Position numbers and translations under genes: made by a program. Of a DNA stretch of 64,000 nucleotides, positions 48,745 to 58,908 are shown piece after piece; position 1 is the first letter of the stretch, and each line of letters begins with the position of its first letter. Below the pieces are notes generated by a model, which was not told where the DNA came from, did not search any database, and saw nothing but the letters and a program-made list of their open reading frames with translations. Source of the stretch: Hofstenia miamia (Eukaryota > Xenacoelomorpha > Acoela > Hofsteniidae); contig CABFPE010000010.1 of NCBI GenBank assembly GCA_900660155.1, forward strand, positions 904,800 to 968,799, in the 5' to 3' direction.

Positions 48745-51700
48745 TACGATACTCAAACTTAAGATAAGAACAACAATCGCAAAGTATTTTATATTGTTAC
48801 TTTGCATGTAATTGAAATTTGTTCCACTATGCATATTAGTGGTTCCTATCTCATTTCCGATGCATTTTTATCAGGTTGAAATAAGGTTAAAAAGTCAGAA
48901 AGCTAAAAGTAGAATCTCGAATTTTAAGGTTACATGAACTCTGCTAACCTATCATGCCGCATTTCAAACAAATTTTAACTCTACTAAGCTTTATGGATAC
49001 TTCAACTTTATTAACCTCAAAAAACATCTGAGTTGCCTTATAGATAAAAAAACAAATATCATTGAATTGAATGACAGAATGTCTTCTAAATATATTTAAA
49101 ATATTATGTGATGATATATACCAACGCATGGTATAATAGACATTCATGTTCTGCATGAACACACATCATCACCATCACCACCAATTTCATACATTGACTT
49201 AAACTCGTTATATTATTGGCACAACTAGCAGCGTTTGTAGGATCTTGCAATGGGGAACACCTCAGTACTGTTCAAGTTTAGGAACCTATAACGTGGTAAA
49301 ACAATCCACAAACTGTCAAAATACTTCAAAAAATATTTAATTTTAATAAATAGATTATAATCTTCAAAAAAACTATGCCTTTCCTCAAGTTATTAACACA
49401 CATTTTACCAACTATTGATCCGCATTTGAGAAAATCTGTACTTTACATAAAAAATCTGTTAATCACTTACATTCATTACCCCAGGTGTAGAGTATACAAA
49501 ATGTATATCATCTTTTCAATTGCAAAAACTATAAATAATAAAATCACATCTACTACAATTAACATAGAAATGTTAGGCATTCTAGAAATTCCAGTAATTA
49601 ACTTAAAATAAACAATATTAAGTATCTATGATTGCATCAATTGCAATCATTGAAAAAGAATTAAATACAACACTCAAATAATGTTCTATTGCAATTAATA
49701 TTTAAAAATTACACTTAACAATAATTAAATAATGTGCTTGTAAACTGAGTTAGCAATAAGAAAAGTACTAAAGCGTTTGCAAACAAAAGCACATTGAAGG
49801 AAGGTAGATGGAACATTTTTTGTAAAGAGTAATAATGTAGAATAAGAAAACTTATAAAAATGAGTTTATAGAAGCGTTGATGCATTTATTACATGTATCG
49901 AAAATCGAAATATTGAATTTTGAAGGTATTCGTGTTTCCCAATCCAGCAAGGTACTATAAAAATGATTCATAACTTTTACTAATTTCTTTAAAATAGAAA
50001 TAAATAAGGAAGGATATAAGTGAAATATACTTGTGAGGTTGGTAAATAAAGAGAGTGTTTAATTTTGTTTAACTTATTAAATGCTTAAGATGTTCGAGTG
50101 TTTTGCTTAAGAGCCTCTATACAAAACATAAACCACATTGCAATCATTGAAAAAGAATTAAATACAACACTCAAATAATGTTCTATTGCAATTAATATTT
50201 ACAAATTACACTTGGCAAGAATTACGTAATGTGCTCGTAAGCTGAGTTAGCAATAAGAAAAATACTAGAGCGCTTGCAAACAAAACCACCTTGGAGTAAT
50301 AATGTAGAATAAGAAACCTTATCAAAATGAGTTTAAAGAAGCTTTGATGCATTTATTACATGTATCGAAAATCGAAACTTTTGAATTTTGTTTCCCAATC
50401 CAGCAAGTTACTATAAAAATCATCCATAACTTTTTACAAATTTCTTGAAAATAGAAATAAATAAGAAAGGATATAAGTGAAATATACTTATGAGGTTGGT
50501 AAATAAAAAGACAACGGTTAATTTTGTTTAACTTATTAAATGCTTAAGATGTTCGAGTGGTTTGCTTAAGAGCCTCCGTATAAAGCATAAACCACTTACC
50601 GGCGACCTCAATGCACTTCTTAAATATCTCGACATTTTTATCGCACTGAATCTCATCGTCGTAAAAGTAGGTTCTCGCACTATGGACGCCTTTACGACGA
50701 TCACCGAACTTTTCAGACGGCTTAAATCGGACATCTGTGACATCGACGTTGTCACCGCTGTAAGATGTTGAGCCGCTAAACATATAATTTAATAAACTAT
50801 AGTATTTATTATATTGCAACCAATTCTTGTAAAATAGGGACAATTTTTCTTGACAGATGAAATATTAGTCTATCTACTATTGCAATAGGTATTCTGAACA
50901 TGCTTGCGAATGTATTGCCCCATGTTAGAATGCAACTTCATAAAGTATTTGTATGCGATGAATAGAAACATTAGATTTTATGTTTCGTGTTTCACTGCAT
51001 TCTTTTTTTTGTTTAGGAATATCCAAATCTATGCTTTAACAATGATTGTAATGAAAGTTTATCTTGACAAATTGTATGTTAGCATAATACGATCAATGAC
51101 AATGCCAGCAGCATCGGGTGGAAATCCCAATAAACAGTTTTTTGAACTTTTTAAAATTAAGTATCAGTTTATGTCGTCCTTGAAGTACTTAATTGATGTG
51201 CGCAAAATAGAAAATTGCAACAAACTCGTCAAAAATGAGTCCACTTTCAAATGCTGATTGAGGATATTGAAGATGGCGTAGAGTTTTATTCTATGCCTGC
51301 ATTTAATGAGCCCACCTAATATTGAATCATTGATAAAATGGTCTATAGCAGCAAAGAATGAATTAAACATAAACAACTTATTTGGAATGGCGAGGAACTA
51401 TAAATAAAGAACACGAATACGATAAATTACGGCCATGAGAAGCGCATGTAAGCAAAGTAGGAGATTATTGATGCCGTGAGGGAATATCAACTTTCGTATG
51501 CATGTGCTTTCAACTAAAAAACGTCCGGCCTATTGGTAAGCAGCCCACTTTCACTATTGAAAAGTTAAATGCTGTAAAGAATCAGCTACTCTACATGGGA
51601 AATGGTTTCTCCATCATAGTTGATGAAACTAGAGAGCTCTCGCTCTCGAATGCGAAAACTAATTAAAATTTCAAAAACTACTGTTTGGGGATATTCACAA

Positions 51701-54700
51701 AAATTCAGAATCAAAATATTAGAATAGGTTGGTGGGTTTTAACAAAGTGTGTTTGACTAAAGCCGATAAATTTACGGCAAATACTACTTTTAATTATTTT
51801 AATTTGGGTAGATGTAATTGTTATTTTATTTTTTTAGCTTGTTTATTTTAGTAAGTGCTGTTCAATTTTGTAAATATGTGTATGTATATATGTTTTTAAA
51901 TATTGTACATATGTATTATTTGCAGATTTGTCAGCATGTGCAGCAAATGTATTGACATTAAGTAAACAAATAGAGCTATTCAAGACGTAATATTATTATT
52001 ATTCTTAATTCGCACAGCTTTCATGCTGGTATTCCTCTCAGCTCGGGGAACTCACCAGTTCCCAGGGAGTCTGAGAGCTTTCCTCAGGACTCTTGCTGTC
52101 CCTAACAATGCTGCCTTCTGTGCTACCGCTCCTCCCCACTTTGGTACTCCCAACTTCTCCAAGTATCTCTTATGCTACTTACTCACTGCTCCTAGTGCGC
52201 CTACTACTACCGGGACTACTTCAACTTTCTTTAGCTTCCACAGCCTTTCTATTTCATCTGCCAACTCTCTGTACTTGTTTATCTTCTCTTTCTACATTTC
52301 TGTCCTTTTGTACTGCTATGTCTATCACTGTTCCTAATCTTTTCTCTTTGTCTACCACTACTGTCTGGCCTCCGTGCTTCTATCATCTTGCTTGTCTGTA
52401 TGTTGAAGTCCCACAGTATCTTAACCTTCTCATTTTCTATGACGCCCTGTGGCTTGTGCTCATACCACTTGTCTCCTGCTTCTAACCCACGCTGCCTGCT
52501 CAAACTCCAGTGTACCATTCTTCCCACCTTGTCATGGCTGAACTTATACTCATTCTGTGCCAACTTCTCACACCCTGCTATCAGATGATCTACTGTCTCC
52601 GCCTCTTTCTTACATAGCCTACACTTATCACTTACTTCTACTCTTCTGTCTATATGCTTCTTCACCCAGTTTGTTCTTATTGCTTGCTCCTGTGCTGCCA
52701 TTATCTGTGCTTCTCTTTTATAAAAATTATTATTATTATTATTATTATTATTATTGAGGGCTAGATATTTTCTACTTTAGGAGACATTTAAATATATGTT
52801 AATGAATTATTCATTAAAAGAAAAACACAATAGTCCTTTTTTATCAAATAAATACTCAGTTTCTACTATTCTTATTCTTCTAACTCTAGTTAAAAGCGAT
52901 TTCATAGAGTTGCACTATGATAAGAATAGAATACGACCTAGAGCGTGGGATGCAGCAGTTCATGAGATTAGAGAAGTATACAATAAGACAAAGCAAGTGC
53001 AAAAATCTGCTTTCAATAAAGAAATGTTTTCAAAGATACAAACTGTTCTATTGAAATTCAAAGAAATGTTAGAGGAAAACTTAAATAATCATAATATAGG
53101 TTATAGAGATCAGCAAAAACTAAATTTTTATATTTTATAAGTCCGTCTCAATGTGCGCCCGGGTTTGTTTGAATGAAGAGATTGTTTCAACAAATCAACA
53201 TAAAACAGGTTATAAATACGCGGCGAATATAAAAATGATCAACTTCCATACATAAAAAGTATGATTACTGATTATTAAAGTGTGCACTTTCAAAACCCAA
53301 ACTTTTTGTTTTCATCTACAAAGCCCATTTTCTTGCAAATAATCGTTAATCGATTGAAAAATTCTCCAGGGTTAGTTGGCGTTAATTGCGCACTATGTAC
53401 TTTTGAGAATCACTATTTACTTAAAGTAAATAGAGAGAGAGAGTCACTTTACTTTGTCCATGTTGCTAGCCGAATGCTAAAATTTGCTGCGTCTAAGATA
53501 ATAAGCATGAAAAGTAATCTACTTAGAAAAAAAGAAAATGCATGTTATGCAGCGTTCTTGTCTTCTTAAAATGGAACAGCTACGAATGTGACACACCAAC
53601 TAAAATCAGAGCATGAAAAAAATACAAGGAGCTTCAAAAAAGTCCTACAGTTGGCGACATAGGTTTTAGAAATCTTATTATAATATTGGATCCGAAATTT
53701 GATTTACAATAACTAAAGATTCAAACTCTTAAACATCATCAAAAAGGATAAACCAATATGACTGGCATTTATCTTGGATATTTGGACTTCAAAGTCTAAC
53801 AAGGTTTTCATTTGTCTATCTGATCATTATTTAACCAATGCATTCGTTCATTATATAATTCTCGGAAAGTTATACTTCAGAAAAGATAAAGATTGATGAA
53901 ATGATTGACGACTTTGATTTGAATTTTGTGAACATTCAACTCAGGTACAAATTATGCTTACGTAGAGTCATGACTTTTATTTGGACACCATCAAAGCAGT
54001 GTCTTATATTCAAAACAAGAAGAGGCAAGTGACGTAGTTTTTTCAATAATTGACAATGAATCGAAAAGAGCGCACAACTCTTACCTGTCAATATCCAGCC
54101 CTAAATAGCTTCCATTCAGTACTATTTTCAAAGGCGATTCACAGTATTTGTCATTATCATAGAAAAAATAGAGAGTAAAAGTTATCACTTCAGGTTCAGT
54201 CGTCAAATCCTCTATTTTTCATGCCAATGAGATGTTCTTGTTCTAAAAGTTTACGGAAATGGAACCTAAGTTGGAAAGGATGCGAAGCAGACACCTAATT
54301 TGGAATTGGAGTTTATTTTATAGAACTAAGGGCTCTTGTCAACTTTAGCAAATATGAAATAGTAAGGAACTAGAAGAATATGAAACTTCAAGCAATTTAT
54401 TCAGACAGTCCCTGCCCAACAATGGCCCTTCAGCTCTTATCTTTTAATAAGGCTCGATGAAATTCCATTGCATCATACTTCTTAATGACTTGGTTGAAAT
54501 TATAAACTAAAACTACTGTGATAGCCATCAAGGATATGTAGTGATCATTGCTGTTCAAATCTCGATTAGAAAAGTTCACACCTAAGGAACAACAATAAAA
54601 GTGCCTTTAACAAATGAAATAGCTGCACGTGCATTAGGCCGACTAACAGAAATGAGAAAATCACGATTTTTAAACAAATAGCTAAATTTAAATACTTTCC

Positions 54701-57700
54701 TGAAATTAATAACCAAAACTGTTTAGAATTGACTTCTACTATTGAGTAATATTCAATAATATATATTTATGAAATTCAAATGAGCGACCTTTTGAACTAT
54801 GTACAATAACTTAGTTTCAGATTGATCTACAAATGGGAATTACCATGGGGTTTGTTAAAATTGAATGACATTTATTTAAATATGGTGCACACGTAAACAA
54901 AAAGCGCCATTTATTTAAAAACAAATATAACACAATTTGTACAGTAAAAATAGGTCAGAATATTTAATATTATAGAAAAAATTTAATCAAAGAATAAACA
55001 TTACATACAATTGTCGCTTTTTTCACTCCCTTCGTCAACAGATGAATGATAAAATTTTCATTAAATGATATTTATATGTGAGGAATTTCTAATGATGGCT
55101 TTTCCATTTTAACTGGAAAACAATGATCAAAGCTAGCGGCATTATTTCTCAGTTAAAATAGTCTTTATTTCTAGTAAAAATGGCCTTATTTAGATCTTTA
55201 AACTTTTAATGACAAAAATGGTAACGCCGAAAATAATTTTCCTATATATAATGTATAAACCATTCCAATCTGATTAAGGACATGCTGTTATATAAACAGA
55301 GCAATAATTTAATATTTTGAACAGTGTTTATTAACAAATAAACATCAACTGATGTTTGCATATTATATTGAAACTCGTTAGTTAAAGAATAACACCACAG
55401 ACATTTAACTGATACAGTGCTAGTAAGAGGATAGAGTAACGCATGCAGCAAACAAAGAATACAAACCCATGGCTACTAAAATGGAATAAAGGTAATTAAA
55501 GAATTCAGCAATAAAACGATAAATTTAGTTTCATATGTTCCACCCATTTAAACAATTGCAACTCCAGAATCATTTATTGCATATATTCATTGATACAGCT
55601 GACAATATTTTATTGTGGCATAAATGTTCAGTGTACTATAACTACAACAGTTTTCATAAAAATATTGTTTGTTTACATTGGTAATAGGCCGCATTACTAG
55701 TTCCAACCCAAACAAAATATTTTCAATAAGACCGAATTATCAACATACAAAAAATACTATTCAAAGTTAAGCTTCTAAGGCAGCCATTACACGTTCACGT
55801 TTTAGGAGCTACGATCTCAATGCATACGGGTAACATAGGTTCAGTAAAATGCATTGTCATTGCAATCCAGAGGGCTGATCCCATTTATTCTGAAAGCGAA
55901 TGTCAATTGATGAAACCATTTCGAAAATGAATGTAGACAAAAAACACAAATTTCATGGCTTTCAGGAATCAATTGTTAGCAGAAATCAGTGTGTATATAT
56001 AATAAAGTAAAAATGAAAATTATTGCATAAAATTTGAATTTTTTATATATCAAATACATGGTAACAGAGAACAAATGACCTTTGTAAGAAAATGGGGAGA
56101 ATCATTTTAATTTAATTACCAAAAAAATTCCTTTAGTTTTTAGTACTATTGATGGAAGTGTTTGCACTACGCTATCGACTTAAACAAAGGCAATTTTCGA
56201 AAAATACACTCCTGATTATAAAACGCTTAATTTTAATGCTACTTCAATTAGCAAATTGTGGGAAAGAGAAGTACTGTGTAACCTTTCGGACCAAATAAAA
56301 AATGCGCATTTAAAACAGACTGGCCAAAGTCGTGCAACTGAGTACTTGCAGTCTAATTTTCATCAATTTCAAGATTTGTACAGTGGTCTAATAAGTGCTT
56401 GTAATGAAGAAACTGGAAATTAACCACAATTTCTTTGAAGTATGAAAAAATACCTTGTTAAATTTTAGGCCAAAAGTTAAATATTTAGAGGTCGCTCAAA
56501 ATGGACTTTTAACGTGTTATTATAATTCTCAGTATTTTGGCCATCCATTGCATGTAACCAATGTAATTGCATTTGGTTAGAACTGATGACCATAACACTT
56601 TAATTGCAAATTAATCAGTGTACGCTAACAGTTTTTATACATTGATTGAGTTTCCGTTTATACTATCTAGTGTAACGTTAGGCCAATTTTTGGATTACAT
56701 TCCCAACTCGATTAGCAGCATTTTCACTAAAACAATGTTGTATATGAATTATAAGGGAGCATTACTGTAACTGTTAGTAAATATCTTGATAATTTCGATA
56801 CTTAAATCCCATCCTTAAGCAATTTTTTCAAACCAAATCGAGCTTTTAGAGGCCAACGAACTTATAACGAAAATATTTTTAAATTACGGTATTGGTTGTA
56901 GGCTAGAATACATGAAATATTGGTATTAATCAGCAGAAGTTGAGAAAACCGTCTGATAATATAAAGTTCACAAAACATAATAGTAAAGCTCCAACAACTG
57001 GCTGCAAAGCAGTGCATCGCCAGGGTGATTGGGGCGGGGGTGGCGCAATTTGCTGGATATGAAAATAAATGTATGGGTTTTCATCCATAGTGTTTACACC
57101 TGGCATTTTAAAATTGAACCTTTAATCCCAAACTTTGTAATAGGCAATATATACTTCATTATGACTTTTTAGCGAAGGTTGGTTAAATTTTGATATCCAT
57201 TGTTATCCCTTTTATAAGAAACTTTTCAAAATTTAGTTCAAAATACATGCTTGGTCATATCAGATGCTCATGGCGAAAATGAGGTTTGTTATTTTAAAGA
57301 GTATCAACAGGAATTATGAGTTAGAGTACAGAATAAAAGGAAAACTTCTGATACAAATGCTTCATTAAAAAATATCTTGTGCGACCTCTAAATATTGTCT
57401 AAAAGCCTCCAAATGTCACAGGGGACGTTTTTATAACGAAAAACGAAAAAATTAAGCATGTGCAGCGCGAATTCGAAGAATTATGTTTTTTCCCTATGAC
57501 GTGGACCAGTCTAATATACATGCTATATATTGGTAGTTGATAATATCACAATTTTGGAGTACACCTATTATTTGCTAGTAAATATTACTCAATCGTTGTG
57601 GTTGTGGTTGCAAAGCACCAATGATATTTGCTTTTGATATCATGTATGCTCTTTTGTAATTGGATGCATTATTCACACAATAGATTTAATAAAATGTGTG

Positions 57701-58868
57701 TTTTAAAGATTTGCAGTTGATTCTCTTAAAAATGAAACAGATTTTTAGTTCATTAAATCACTTTCAGAATATCCCTGTTTTGAAAGAACTTATAAAAAAC
57801 TGTTGGATAATTTACATTTTCTCAGATTATTAATACAATAAATTGTTTTTTACCAAATACATACAATTTACTCTATATTTTTCACAAATTTGAAGAAATA
57901 AACAAACCACCAATATTATTCGTTTTAAGTCATTATTAACATACACTAACCTCATTTCAGCTTTAACAGCGTCGGAGGTGGAAACATCAGCTTCAACCGC
58001 ATAATCCAAAATTGCGCCAATATTGGCTTGGCGTAACCTTTCGATAAGCGGTTTTAGTGATTCTTCATCTTCGCCTCCAACAAAATGCCCGTAGACGGTA
58101 GACTTAAGGAGTTTTTGAAATAGACTATCACCCAAAAAACTTTTTAATTGTCGAAATATCTAAAATTTATAAATATGAATTGAGATCTAGTGCAATCAGA
58201 TCTTTATTGCTACAAAGAAATCAACAATTGTACAAACTAACAAAATAGAGCTAAGAAGTAAACATCATATAACATAAAAAATATTAGGTCATTTTTGTAT
58301 AAATAACATAATGTAGACGATCTTGTTGCAATTACCTTAAGCGGACTTTGTAGAATAAGTTCTACATGATTAAACCTTATATGCATATGCGCAACACTTA
58401 AACGAAGAAACATCAAACTGTCCTACGCAATTACTGATTGTCGCTGATTGGGATCTAAATTATATTAATTTCAGAAGTTCCTATACGCAGAAAATTTGAA
58501 AACATCAAAAAATATTTACTTTGCGTGTGTCCTATATAAAATAGTGAACAGGTCGGACACTAAACAAATATCATTTAACATTGTTTCTATACATAAATCT
58601 TTGGAATTGTGTTAAATATTTAAGTAATGGCAAAAATACTCAGTAATATGTATTACTATTTTGAGGACAGTTAGGGCAAACTTTGCCATTTTTGGTTTTA
58701 CTGAAATTTTGTCACTGGGTAGAAACAGACGCATGGTGAGCAAATTAAGGTCGTGGGCGCCTTGGAATCTTCGAAATAGGAGGTCCTGGGGTTGAATTTT
58801 AAAAAATTGTCTATTTGGCTGAACATTGATTATAATATAGTTCTATATATATATTATATATTATATAT

Positions 58869-58908
<40 letters not shown>

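Noticed and set aside
52023-52757. Plus-strand frames of 104 and 130 codons rich in Leu, Ser, Thr
   Set aside because: Antisense shadows of the minus-strand LINE fragment.
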